From Streptomyces flaveolus (GTDB lineage Bacteria; Actinomycetota; Actinomycetes; Streptomycetales; Streptomycetaceae), in the NCBI RefSeq assembly GCF_000716535.1, contig NZ_JNWV01000004.1:62001-126000 (forward strand): DNA of 64,000 bases, in the 5' to 3' direction. A model generated the notes under the pieces. The model had not been told where the DNA came from. It searched no databases and worked only from the letters and a program-made list of their open reading frames with translations. Made by a program: the position numbers and the translations under genes. Shown here piece by piece: positions 41,647-50,045 of this stretch (position 1 is its first letter; the number at the start of each line of letters is the position of its first letter).

Positions 41647-43221
41647 GTGATCGATATCAACGAGTCCGTGATGCAGTTCCTTCTGGCATTCGTCGTCGTC
41701 GGCCCGCTCCTCGGCGCCGCCGCCGCTCTCCTCCCGGCCCCGCCGGGACTGAAGGGGAAGTCGCCCGAGCAGGCCGTGCTGCGCCACGGCGTGACCGTGA
41801 CCGGCGCGGTCCTCGTCGCCGCGATCGTCCTCGCGCTCGGCTTCGACCACGACCACCCGTCGAAGATGCAGGCCACGACCGACATCAGCTGGATTCCCGC
41901 ACTCGACGTGCGGATCCACCTCGGCATCGACGGCATCTCCCTCCCCCTTCTGGTCCTGACCGCGCTGCTGACCTTCCTCTGTGCGCTCTACTCCTACTCC
42001 AAGCCGCCGTCGGGCCCGTCCCCGAAGGCGTTCGTCGCCCTGCTGCTCCTGCTGGAGTCCGGCACCCTCGCGACCTTCGCCGTCCTCGACCTGCTGCTGT
42101 TCTTCCTCGCCTTCGAGATGGTGCTCGTCCCGATGTACTTCCTCATCGCCCGCTGGGGCGGCGAGGGCCGGACCCGGGCCGCGTGGAAGTTCATCCTGTT
42201 CACGCTGCTCGGCTCCGTGGTCATGCTGCTCGGCCTGCTCCTGATCGGAATCAAGGCGGGCACGTTCGACATGGTGGCACTCGCCACTGACAACGGCCGG
42301 TCGCTGACCACGTCCGTGCAGGTCATCGCCGTTCTGGCGATCGGGATCGGGCTCGCGGTGAAGGCGCCGATGTGGCCGCTGCACAGTTGGCTGCCGGACG
42401 CCCACACCGCCGCGCCGACCGTCGGCTCGGTGCTGCTGGCCGGTGTCCTGCTCAAGATGGGTACGTACGGTTTCGTCCGCATCCTGCTGCCGGTGGCGCC
42501 GGACGGCTTCCGCACCTTCGCGCCGTACCTCGCCGCGCTCGCCGTCGTCGGGATCATCTACGGGTCCCTGGCCTGCCTGGCCCTGGCCAAGCGGGGGGCG
42601 AAGGGCGACCTCAAGCGCCTGATCGCGTACTCCTCCGTCGGCCACATGGGCTTCGTCCTGCTCGGCATCGCCACCATGACCCCGACCGGCGTGAACGGCG
42701 CCCTGTTCGCCAACATCGCCCACGGCCTCATCACCGGCCTGCTGTTCTTCCTGGTCGGCGCGCTCAAGGACCGCACCGGCACCACCGACCTCGACACCCT
42801 CGCCGAGAAGACCGGCGCCGCGCTCTACGGCAGGGCCCCGCGCCTCGGCGGGCTGCTCGCCTTCGGTGCCGTCGCCTCCCTCGGCCTGCCCGGACTCGCC
42901 GGGTTCTGGGGCGAGATGCTGGCGCTGTTCGGCTCCTTCAGCCCCGCCGCCGGCCTCAGCCGCCCCGCCTTCCTCACCTTCATGGCCATCGGCGCGTTCG
43001 GCACCCTGCTCACCGCCGCGTACATGCTGATCGTGGTCCGCCGCGTCTGCATGGGCGGCGCCGAGCGGGAGGTGCCGAAGCTCGCCGACGTCCACGGGTA
43101 CGAGTTCGCGGCCTGGACCCCGCTCGTCACCCTCACCGTCCTCGCCGGACTGTGGCCGAAGGCCCTGCTCGGCCTGACCGACCCGGCCGTGCAGCAGCTC
43201 CTCGCAGGAGGCACCCGATGA
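41647..43221 (+). CDS. nuoM2: NADH-quinone oxidoreductase subunit M, second cluster
   Basis: 524-residue antiporter-like subunit with 14 helices. HLGIDGISLPLLVLTALLTF, FFLAFEMVLVPMYFLIARWG (channel glutamate) and KAPMWPLHSWLPDAHTAAPT (channel lysine) are conserved. GTG 41647 sits 6 bp after the nuoL2 stop. The ATGA overlap at 43218 couples it to nuoN2. Confidence 0.94.
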   Translation: MIDINESVMQFLLAFVVVGPLLGAAAALLPAPPGLKGKSPEQAVLRHGVTVTGAVLVAAIVLALGFDHDHPSKMQATTDISWIPALDVRIHLGIDGISLPLLVLTALLTFLCALYSYSKPPSGPSPKAFVALLLLLESGTLATFAVLDLLLFFLAFEMVLVPMYFLIARWGGEGRTRAAWKFILFTLLGSVVMLLGLLLIGIKAGTFDMVALATDNGRSLTTSVQVIAVLAIGIGLAVKAPMWPLHSWLPDAHTAAPTVGSVLLAGVLLKMGTYGFVRILLPVAPDGFRTFAPYLAALAVVGIIYGSLACLALAKRGAKGDLKRLIAYSSVGHMGFVLLGIATMTPTGVNGALFANIAHGLITGLLFFLVGALKDRTGTTDLDTLAEKTGAALYGRAPRLGGLLAFGAVASLGLPGLAGFWGEMLALFGSFSPAAGLSRPAFLTFMAIGAFGTLLTAAYMLIVVRRVCMGGAEREVPKLADVHGYEFAAWTPLVTLTVLAGLWPKALLGLTDPAVQQLLAGGTR

Positions 43222-44735
43222 GCGCCCAGCCGCTTGCCGAGTCGCTGGTCCAGTCCGTCGACTGGCTCGCGATCGCCCCGCCCACCCTCGCGGCCGTCGT
43301 GGCACTCGTCGTCCTCGTCGCCGACCTGTTCCTGCCGGAGCCCCGCAAGGCCGTGCTCGGCTGGATCTCGGTCGCGGGCCTGGCCGCGGCCACCCTGCTG
43401 CTCCTGCCCCTCCTGGACGGCGACCGCAGCACCTTCTGCCTCACCGGCCCCGCGCGCGCGTGCAGCTACACCGCCGACCACTTCACCCTCGTCATCCAGT
43501 TCCTGGTCCTCGGCGGCGCCCTGCTCGCGGCCCTGCTCTCCGTCACCCACCTGGACGACGAGCGGCGGCGCGTCCCCGCGGGCGAGTTCTGGTTCCTGCT
43601 GCTGTCCTCCGCGGCCGGCGCCGCCCTGCTGCCCGCCTCCCGGGACCTGGCCACCCTGATCGTCGCCCTCGAGGTCGCCTCCCTGCCGGCCTTCGCCCTC
43701 GTCGGCATCCGGCACGGCGACAAGCGGTCCTCCGAGGCCGCCCTGAAGTTCTTCCTGTCCTCGGTCACCGCCACCGCGGTCAGCCTGATGGGCGTCAGCT
43801 TCGTCTACGCCTCCACCGGCACCCTCTACCTCACCCAGGTCGCCCAGCGCCTCCCGCACGTCGACGGACAGCTGCACACCCTGGCCCAGGCGGGCGTCGT
43901 CCTCACCCTCGTCGGCTTCGCCTTCAAGACGGCCGCCGTGCCCTTCCACTTCTGGGTGCCCGACACCTACGTGGGCGCGCCCCTGCCCGTCGCCGCCTAC
44001 CTGTCCGTCGTCGGCAAGGCCGTCGGCTTCTCCGGCCTGATCCTCGTCACGGTCGTCGCGTTCCCCTCGTACGCCGACGTCTGGGGGCCCGCGCTCGCCG
44101 CCCTGGCCGCCCTCACCATGACCGTCGGCAACGTCGCCGCCCTGCGCCAGCAGGCCACGCGCGCGTACAGCGCCGTACGGCTGCTCGCCTGGTCCTCCGT
44201 CGGCCAGGCCGGCTACCTGCTGGTGCCGATCGCCGCCGCCGGATACACGAAGGACGCCCAGAAGGCGATCGGCTCCACGGTCGCGTACGCCCTGATGTAC
44301 GCCGCCGTGAACCTCGGCGCCTTCGCGGTGGCCGCCCTGGTGGGCCGCGGCCGCGCCCTGAACCGCGTCAGCGACTACCGGGGCCTGTACGCCACCAACC
44401 CGCTCAGCGCGCTCCTGCTGGCCTTCTTCCTGCTGTGCCTGGCCGGGCTGCCGCCGGGCGTCATCGGCCTGTTCGCCAAGGTCACCGTGTTCTCGGCGGC
44501 CGTCGACGCGGGCCTCGGCTGGCTCGCCGTCGTCATGGCCGTCAACGTCGTGATCGCCCTCTTCTACTACCTCCAGTGGACGGCCCTGCTGTTCCGCGCC
44601 CCCGAGGGCGAGTCCGCCCGGCACCGGGTCCCGGCGCCCGTCACGGCCGCCCTCGCCGTCACGGGAGTCATCGGCGTCGTCCTCTCCGGAGCACCCCAGC
44701 TCGTCCTCCGCTTCGCGGCCGGCGGACTGTTCTGA
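43218..44735 (+). CDS. nuoN2: NADH-quinone oxidoreductase subunit N, second cluster
   Basis: 505-residue antiporter-like subunit. ALEVASLPAFALVGIRHG carries the channel glutamate, FKTAAVPFHFWVPDTYVGAP the lysine region, and SSVGQAGYLLVPIAAAG the central helix. It is shorter than the main-operon NuoN, lacking the N-terminal soluble stretch. It is the last gene of the cluster and is followed 8 bp later by a hairpin. Confidence 0.94.
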   Translation: MSAQPLAESLVQSVDWLAIAPPTLAAVVALVVLVADLFLPEPRKAVLGWISVAGLAAATLLLLPLLDGDRSTFCLTGPARACSYTADHFTLVIQFLVLGGALLAALLSVTHLDDERRRVPAGEFWFLLLSSAAGAALLPASRDLATLIVALEVASLPAFALVGIRHGDKRSSEAALKFFLSSVTATAVSLMGVSFVYASTGTLYLTQVAQRLPHVDGQLHTLAQAGVVLTLVGFAFKTAAVPFHFWVPDTYVGAPLPVAAYLSVVGKAVGFSGLILVTVVAFPSYADVWGPALAALAALTMTVGNVAALRQQATRAYSAVRLLAWSSVGQAGYLLVPIAAAGYTKDAQKAIGSTVAYALMYAAVNLGAFAVAALVGRGRALNRVSDYRGLYATNPLSALLLAFFLLCLAGLPPGVIGLFAKVTVFSAAVDAGLGWLAVVMAVNVVIALFYYLQWTALLFRAPEGESARHRVPAPVTAALAVTGVIGVVLSGAPQLVLRFAAGGLF

Positions 44736-44743
44736 GGAGTCGT

Positions 44744-44782
44744 CACGCGCGCGCGGGGCACTCGTGCCGGCACGCGCGCGTG
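44744..44782 (+). terminator. Hairpin terminator after the second nuo cluster
   Basis: CACGCGCGCG (44744-44753) pairs with CGCGCGCGTG (44773-44782), and GGCAC with GTGCC form the inner stem around a TC loop. An asymmetric internal loop separates the two parts. Position immediately after nuoN2 supports transcription termination. Confidence 0.6.
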
Positions 44783-44834
44783 GCCGAACCCGCACGTCAC
44801 CCGTACGGCCGTCGCGCACCGCCGTACGCACCGG

Positions 44835-44860
44835 GGAACTCGTGGCCGCCGCCTGGCGTT
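44835..44860 (+). promoter_or_regulatory. SigR-type promoter upstream of htpX
   Basis: GGAAC (44835-44839), an 18-bp spacer and GTT (44858-44860) match the SigR consensus GGAAT-N18-GTT of Streptomyces. The predicted start would leave a leader of about 55-60 nt before the htpX GTG. SigR answers thiol oxidation, and membrane proteases are among the kinds of gene it controls. Confidence 0.6.
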
Positions 44861-44924
44861 GTCATCAGCGGGAGGGTCCACTGGATCAGAGTGTTCCCCA
44901 GCAGCACGACTTGGAGGGCGCACC

Positions 44925-45788
44925 GTGCACCGCCGGCACAACGGGCTCAGGACCGCCGTACTCCTCGGGGGACTGTCCGCACTCATCATCGTCATCGGCA
45001 GCTTCTTCGGCCGCGCCGGGCTCGTCGTCGCGGTCCTGGTCGCTCTGGGCACGAACGCGTACGCGTACTGGAACAGCGACAAGCTGGCGCTGCGCGCGAT
45101 GCGCGCCCGCCCGGTCAGCGAGTTCGAGGCGCCGGCGCTGTACCGGATGGTGCGTGAACTGTCCACGCAGGCCCGCCAGCCCATGCCCCGGCTGTACATC
45201 TCGCCGACGGAGGCACCGAACGCCTTCGCCACGGGCCGCAACCCGCGCAACGCGGCCGTGTGCTGCACCGAGGGCATCCTGCGCCTGCTGGACGAGCGCG
45301 AGCTGCGCGGCGTCATCGGCCACGAACTGAGCCATGTCTACAACCGGGACATCCTGATCTCCTCGGTGGCCGGCGCGCTGGCCTCCGTGATCATGTTCCT
45401 GGTCAACTTCGCCTGGCTGATCCCGGTCGGCCGCTCGGACGACGACGACGGCCCCGGCCTGTTCGGCATGCTGTTGATCATGATTCTCGGCCCGCTCGCC
45501 GCCAGCCTGATCCAGCTCGCGATCAGCCGCTCCCGGGAGTACGAGGCGGACGCGTCCGGCGCACAGCTCACCGGCGACCCGCTCGCCCTGGCCGGCGCCC
45601 TGCGCAAGCTGGAGACGGGCACCCAGCAGCTGCCGCTGCCCCCCGAGCCCCGGATCGAGACGGCGAGCCACATGATGATCGCCAACCCCTTCCGCCCGGG
45701 CCAGGGACTGTCCAGGATGTTCTCCACCCACCCGCCGATGGCCGAGCGGATCGCCCGGCTCGAAAAGATGGCGGGCGGCTCCCGGTGA
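44925..45788 (+). CDS. htpX: Zinc metalloprotease HtpX homolog (M48)
   Basis: 287-residue membrane protease for quality control of misfolded membrane proteins. Two N-terminal helices (about 11-28 and 31-45) are followed by the catalytic domain. The zinc site is HELSH (residues 133-137) with the third ligand glutamate in [10 protein letters not shown]. Two further helices lie near 145-165 and 175-195. [15 protein letters not shown] is the usual HtpX C-terminus. GTG 44925 is preceded by GGAGGG, which decides the start over the upstream ATG. The gene stands alone behind a SigR-like promoter. Confidence 0.92.
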   Translation: MHRRHNGLRTAVLLGGLSALIIVIGSFFGRAGLVVAVLVALGTNAYAYWNSDKLALRAMRARPVSEFEAPALYRMVRELSTQARQPMPRLYISPTEAPNAFATGRNPRNAAVCCTEGILRLLDERELRGVIGHELSHVYNRDILISSVAGALASVIMFLVNFAWLIPVGRSDDDDGPGLFGMLLIMILGPLAASLIQLAISRSREYEADASGAQLTGDPLALAGALRKLETGTQQLPLPPEPRIETASHMMIANPFRPGQGLSRMFSTHPPMAERIARLEKMAGGSR

Positions 45789-45988
45789 AGACCGTCTCGG
45801 CCGACCATGCACTCTGGAATTCGTCCTTGCGGGGGCCATTGTTTTCCGGCCCGGCAAGCCGCGCGAAACTCTGAGGCTGTACGGGGGAAATCGCGGGGCA
45901 AGGCCGCGCGCCTGGTGATATTCCAAGGCCGCCGTCGTCATCCTGTCCACTGAGAATTCGGCACCAGGGACGACGAAAGGTTGGCCGA

Positions 45989-46441
45989 GTGAAGCTCACC
46001 AAGCGGTTCACCACGATCAGTACCGCCGCGATCGCGGTGCTGCTCTTCAGCGCCGGTGGCGCACAGGCTCAGGGCGACAGCGGACTCCTGTCACGCCTGG
46101 GCGTTGCCTCTCTGCTCCAGGCCCCCTACCGGTTGGGCCAGGCAGGCACGGGCGGCACCGAGACCCAGAACACCACGAACAATAACAACAACAATAATAA
46201 CAACAACAACGCCGGCGGAGTGAACAACAACAATAATAACAACAACAACGGGGGTGTGAACACGAACAACAACACCAATAACAACAACATCCTCGCAGGC
46301 ACTCAGGGGCAAGGCGGCGGCGGTCTCCTCTCGCTTCTGGGTATCCCGCCACTTCAGCAGATCTGCAACCCGACGGGGCAGGCCGCACAGGGGAACAACA
46401 CCTTCACCGGCAGCCAGAACATCAACTGCAAATTCAGCTGA
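45989..46441 (+). CDS. Secreted poly-asparagine protein 1
   Basis: 150 residues, family not recognised. A signal peptide (MKLTKRFT, hydrophobic core, AQA-QG near residue 28) is followed by a short hydrophobic segment GLLSRLGVASLLQAPYRLG. Next comes an Asn-rich block (about residues 62-100) with runs of 11 and 9 asparagines separated by AGGV, then mixed Asn/Thr. The C-terminal 45 residues contain GLLSLLGIPPLQQICNPTG and end NINCKFS, giving two cysteines that may pair. The two GLLS-L motifs flank the Asn block symmetrically. GTG start with AAAGG 8 bp upstream. It is probably exported and structural. It faces the LAL regulator tail to tail (23-bp gap). Confidence 0.8.
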   Translation: MKLTKRFTTISTAAIAVLLFSAGGAQAQGDSGLLSRLGVASLLQAPYRLGQAGTGGTETQNTTNNNNNNNNNNNAGGVNNNNNNNNNGGVNTNNNTNNNNILAGTQGQGGGGLLSLLGIPPLQQICNPTGQAAQGNNTFTGSQNINCKFS

Positions 46442-46464
46442 CGTGACGGATCCGTCGCGGAGCC

Positions 46465-49056
46465 CTATCCGCGCTCGGGGTGGTGGAGTTTGCGCGCGGC
46501 TTCGTGACGGGTGTGGACGCCCAGCTTGGTCAGTACGGCGCCCACGTGATGGCCGGCGGTCTTGCGGCTGATGTAGAGGCGGGCGGCGATCTCGGCGTCC
46601 GAAAGACCCTCGTGCAGCAGCTTCAGCACGTCCATCTCCCGGTTGGTCAGCCGGTAAGGGTTGGCTCGGGTCGCCGGCCGCGGACCCTGCCGGATCGGAC
46701 GGACGCCGAGGACCCGCATCAACGAGCGGGTGCGAGCCACGGCCGGACGGGCGCCGAGCGCCTCGAAGGCGGCCAGGGCCTGGCGCAGCGCGGGCGCGTC
46801 GCCGGACAGGCGGGCCAGCGCGGCCTCGTACGGACAGCCGAGCCAGTCCCATCGCGCCGCGGCGCCGGCCCAGTCGTCGGCCAGTTCCAGCGCATGGGGT
46901 TCGGCCGCCGGGACCTGCGGCGGCTCTCCTCCGGCGCGGCGGATCCAACAGGCCAGGGGACCGGACAGCCAGGGATGGGTACGGTCCGCCAGCGCGGCCA
47001 GCCCGAGTCGGCCCTCGGTCTGCGCCTTCTCGTGATCACCGGCCAGCCAGGCCGCCTCGACCCGGGCCTCCCACCCCAGGCCCGTGTCCAGCAGGCAGCC
47101 CGAGTCGACCAGGTTCCCCGCTTCTTCCAGCAGCGGCCACACGTCGGGCTTGCCCTGGCGGGCCCGCACCAGGCCCAGCACGGTGAGGGCCAGGGTCCGG
47201 GCAACCGGTGGCGAGCCCGGGTGGGACAGGACCTTCTGCGAGGCATCAGCGGCCTGGGTCCACGAGCCCCGGTTCAGCAGCCCCCAACACCCCCAGGCCC
47301 GTGCACACAGCAGGTAGGCCGGCAGGTCGTGATCCAGGCAGTAGGTCTCCGCCCGGCTCACCGCCGCGGCCGACCGGGCGGCATCCCGCCGCAGCGCGGC
47401 CAGCCAGCACATGAGGAGCGTCATCAAGCCCGCGTCCAGCGGTAGGTCCTGCGTCATCGCGTCGGACACCGCCTGCTCGCAGTCCTCCCAGCCGTGCCCT
47501 TCGCTCAGCATGCGCGCCGCGGCGGCATGGAAGCGCGCCTGGACGAGCACCCCCGCATCGCCCGAGCGCTCACCCAGTGCGATCGCCTTCTCGGCGTAGC
47601 CGGCGACCACCGCCATGCCCTCGTGCTCGTGACAGGCCAGCTGACAGAGGTTCAGGTAAGCCCTCGCCAATTCCCGGCCGGGCGTCAGCCCTTCGAGCAC
47701 CCGCACCGCGTCCAGACCGGTCTCCCTGGCCTCGGCGGCCCGCCCGGCCGGCCACAGCCAGCACGACAGCCGGCGCAGATCCGCCCCCTCGCGCAAGCGG
47801 TCGCCGAGCGCACGGCGCAGCCTCACCGCCGTACGGCAGGAGGCGACCCCTTCGTCCAGCCGGCCGGACAGGAGACAGGCCTGCGCATGGCCCTCCATCA
47901 GGGTGATCTGCTGCTCGGGCGGCAAGCGGTCGGCGTACCGCAGGGCACGGGCGTACTGGGCTGCGGCTTCCCGGTGCGCGCCCAGCGCGGCGGCGCGGAC
48001 GGCCGCTGCGGGCGCGTACTCCAACACGGCGGCCGGGTCCCCGGCGCCGTCGGCATGGTCCGCCAGCATCGGCAGATCGTCCTCGGCGACCGGGCCGGAC
48101 CGCATCACCGCCAGCACCTGCCGGTGCACCCGCAGACGGCAGGCGGCGGGCACGGCATCCAGCACCGCCAGCCGGGTCAGCTCGTGGCGGAACTCGGTCA
48201 GCTGACCATGGGAGCGCACTATTCCGCAGGCCACGGCCTCGTCGAGAGCCTCCTCCGGGGCTGGCAGGATGGCGGCCAGCAGGGGCAGCGAGACCCGGAC
48301 ACCCAGGACGGCCAGCACGTCCACCACCTCGCGCGCCGCGGCCGACAGACCCGCCAGGCGACCTGCCACGGCCTCGCGCACGGTGGCCGGAATGGGCTCG
48401 GCCGGGGCGGCCAGAATCTCGGTGACGATGAACGGGTTGCCGGCGGAGACCTGATACACCTGCGCGGCGTCCACGGCGCGTCCGGCGGCCAGCCGGGCGA
48501 CGGCCCGGCGGCTCAGGGGGGCCAGATCGTAGCGGTACACCCACGGATAGCCGGCCAGGGTTCCGAGGAGAGCGGTCAGGTCGTGGGTGCGGCCGATCTC
48601 GTCGTCGCGGTAGGTGGCCAGCACCAGCGCCGGAACGCTCGGCAGACGGCGGGCCAGGTAGCGCAGCAGGTCCATCGTGGCCTCATCGGCCCAGTGGATG
48701 TCCTCGACGACCAGCAGGCTGGGATAGGCGCTCAGGTCGGCGAGCAGGCAGTCGTAGACCTCGTCGGACCGGCAGGTGCCGGTCAGCGTGCCCGTCAGGG
48801 CGGTGCGCATCTCCTGGCCCAGACGCGGGAGCACGTCCAGCAGAGGGCCCAGGGGCCGTGGTGTGGCGAGCGGGTCGCAGGCGCCGGTCACGACCCGGAT
48901 GTGGGGGTCGGCCACCTGGGCGAGACGGTGGACGACGGCGGTCTTGCCGATACCGGCCTCGCCGCGGACCAGGGTCAGCCGTCCCGGGCCACTCACGGCG
49001 GCCTTCAGGTGACCGGCGAGGCCCCGGAGCACGGCCTCTCGCTCTAGAAGGTCCAT
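46465..49056 (-). CDS. Large ATP-binding LuxR family (LAL) transcriptional regulator
   Basis: 863 residues. An N-terminal AAA-type ATPase has Walker A GEAGIGKTAV (about residue 33) and Walker B LLVVEDIHWAD (about 113). A long helical middle part of degenerate TPR type spans roughly 320-780. The C-terminal LuxR HTH reads LTNREMDVLKLLHEGLSDAE through SRKTAGHHVGAVLTKLGVHT. LALs usually activate nearby secondary-metabolite or catabolic genes. Here the neighbours on both sides encode poly-Asn secreted proteins, so these are candidate targets; this is inference from position. ATG 49056 is used; the preceding in-frame GTG at 49059 is equally possible. Confidence 0.9.
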   Translation of the reverse strand: MDLLEREAVLRGLAGHLKAAVSGPGRLTLVRGEAGIGKTAVVHRLAQVADPHIRVVTGACDPLATPRPLGPLLDVLPRLGQEMRTALTGTLTGTCRSDEVYDCLLADLSAYPSLLVVEDIHWADEATMDLLRYLARRLPSVPALVLATYRDDEIGRTHDLTALLGTLAGYPWVYRYDLAPLSRRAVARLAAGRAVDAAQVYQVSAGNPFIVTEILAAPAEPIPATVREAVAGRLAGLSAAAREVVDVLAVLGVRVSLPLLAAILPAPEEALDEAVACGIVRSHGQLTEFRHELTRLAVLDAVPAACRLRVHRQVLAVMRSGPVAEDDLPMLADHADGAGDPAAVLEYAPAAAVRAAALGAHREAAAQYARALRYADRLPPEQQITLMEGHAQACLLSGRLDEGVASCRTAVRLRRALGDRLREGADLRRLSCWLWPAGRAAEARETGLDAVRVLEGLTPGRELARAYLNLCQLACHEHEGMAVVAGYAEKAIALGERSGDAGVLVQARFHAAAARMLSEGHGWEDCEQAVSDAMTQDLPLDAGLMTLLMCWLAALRRDAARSAAAVSRAETYCLDHDLPAYLLCARAWGCWGLLNRGSWTQAADASQKVLSHPGSPPVARTLALTVLGLVRARQGKPDVWPLLEEAGNLVDSGCLLDTGLGWEARVEAAWLAGDHEKAQTEGRLGLAALADRTHPWLSGPLACWIRRAGGEPPQVPAAEPHALELADDWAGAAARWDWLGCPYEAALARLSGDAPALRQALAAFEALGARPAVARTRSLMRVLGVRPIRQGPRPATRANPYRLTNREMDVLKLLHEGLSDAEIAARLYISRKTAGHHVGAVLTKLGVHTRHEAARKLHHPERG

Positions 49057-49126
49057 CACCAGCCATTTTCCCCCCGTGGCCGGAGCCGCGCAAAAGATCC
49101 AGACCGATCAAGACCGGCCTGCTGGT

Positions 49127-49194
49127 GGGGTCGGGGTGTGGGATGCCGGGGCGTGGCATGGGGTGCGGTGGGGTGTGCGGTGGGGTGTGCCGGG
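49127..49194 (+). repeat. G-tract region upstream of the LAL regulator, quadruplex-prone
   Basis: Eight or more runs of three to four G occur in 68 bp on the plus strand. They include a perfect 12-bp tandem repeat TGCGGTGGGGTG at 49164-49175 and 49176-49187. It lies 70-140 bp upstream of the LAL start and 260 bp upstream of poly-Asn gene 2. The rest of the gap 49057-49451 shows no gene that I can support; AGGAATC precedes the poly-Asn ATG. Confidence 0.6.
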
Positions 49195-49451
49195 CGGAAC
49201 TTGGGGTGCTCACCCGATGCGCCTGCCGACCTCGGCCGAGCATGCTTGCCAGAGAGTTTCAGGCCCGGCTCTCAGGGCCCGCGGCGCCGGCCGTTCCGCG
49301 CTGAGCGTGTCGCCTGCCCTGGCCTCCGGCGGAGCAGCAGCACCCGGAACTCCCTGGAACCGAGTTGACGGAGCACTGCCTCGGCGAACGCCTCCCGCAT
49401 CGATATGGACAGCGGATCTACGACGTCCATACCCATCGGAAAGGAATCATC

Positions 49452-49988
49452 ATGGCGAACAAGTATGCCAAGCGCGCGGCCCTGATAGCCGCATCGGCAG
49501 CCCTGGCCGCAGGAGGCGCCCTGGCGCCGTCGGGCGCCTTTGCCGCCCCGGCACCTACCGGCATCCACGCGGTGGTGCCGAGCGACGACGGCGGTGGGAA
49601 CAACAACAACAATAACAACAACAACGGCAGGGGCGGGAACAACAACAACAATAACAACAACAACGGCAGGGGCGGGAACAACAACAACAACAATAACAAC
49701 AACAACAACGGCAGGGGTGGCGCGAACAACAACAACAATAACAACAACAACAACGGCAGGGGTGGCGCGGGGGCGCGAACAACAACAATAACAACAACAA
49801 CAACGGCGGCGGGGGCGCGAACAACAACAATAACAACAACAACGGCGGCGGGGGCGCGAACAACAACAACAATAACAACAGCGGCGGCGGGGGCGCGAAC
49901 AACAACAATAACAACAACGGCTGAACTTGAGAGTCCGGCGGCCGGGTGTCAACGTTCCCTGGCCGCCGGACTGTCACGTTCGCCTTAG
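49452..49988 (+). CDS. Secreted poly-asparagine protein 2, reading frame changes inside the repeats
   Basis: The ATG frame encodes a signal peptide (MANKYAKRAALIAASAALAA, cleavage near AFA-AP), a short spacer, then runs of 9, 9, 11 and 10 asparagines separated by GRGG(A). At a G5 run (49769-49773) the frame is lost. The ATG frame continues as Thr/Ile/Ala-rich sequence to 49988 (178 residues in all). The minus-one frame instead continues the same repeat, with Asn runs of 9, 8, 7 and 7 separated by GGGGA, ending NNG-stop at 49922-49924. Either one G is missing from the assembly, or the gene is shifted or phase-variable. Function unknown; the resemblance to protein 1 suggests an exported, aggregation-prone structural protein. 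Confidence 0.7.
   Translation: MANKYAKRAALIAASAALAAGGALAPSGAFAAPAPTGIHAVVPSDDGGGNNNNNNNNNGRGGNNNNNNNNNGRGGNNNNNNNNNNNGRGGANNNNNNNNNNGRGGAGARTTTITTTTTAAGARTTTITTTTAAGARTTTTITTAAAGARTTTITTTAELESPAAGCQRSLAAGLSRSP
49599..49921 (+). repeat. (AAC)n tandem repeat encoding poly-Asn
   Basis: Eight tracts of AAC codons, each with one AAT codon at a similar internal position, alternate with GC-rich spacers of two types (GGCAGGGGYGG and GGCGGCGGGGGCGCG). The fixed AAT and spacer types indicate growth by unit duplication. The spacer at 49755-49777 is a hybrid of the two types and is where the frame changes. A shorter tract of the same kind lies at about 46174-46290 in poly-Asn gene 1. Confidence 0.85.
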
Positions 49989-50045
49989 GGATGCGGTGGC
50001 CTGCCGCATCTGCATTACCGGAATTCCTGGAGCCGGCCGGTCGGA

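Noticed and set aside
45954..45968. GAATTCGGCACCAGG resembles the EcoRI adaptor of cDNA libraries
   Set aside because: One base differs, and it sits in a continuous native-looking promoter region of poly-Asn gene 1, so vector contamination is unlikely.
49272..49977. Leu-rich, Cys/Tyr-rich and Val-rich open frames opposite the AAC repeats, and Thr/Ile-rich frames beside them
   Set aside because: They are translations of the same trinucleotide repeat in other frames and have no start signals or flanking coding character of their own.
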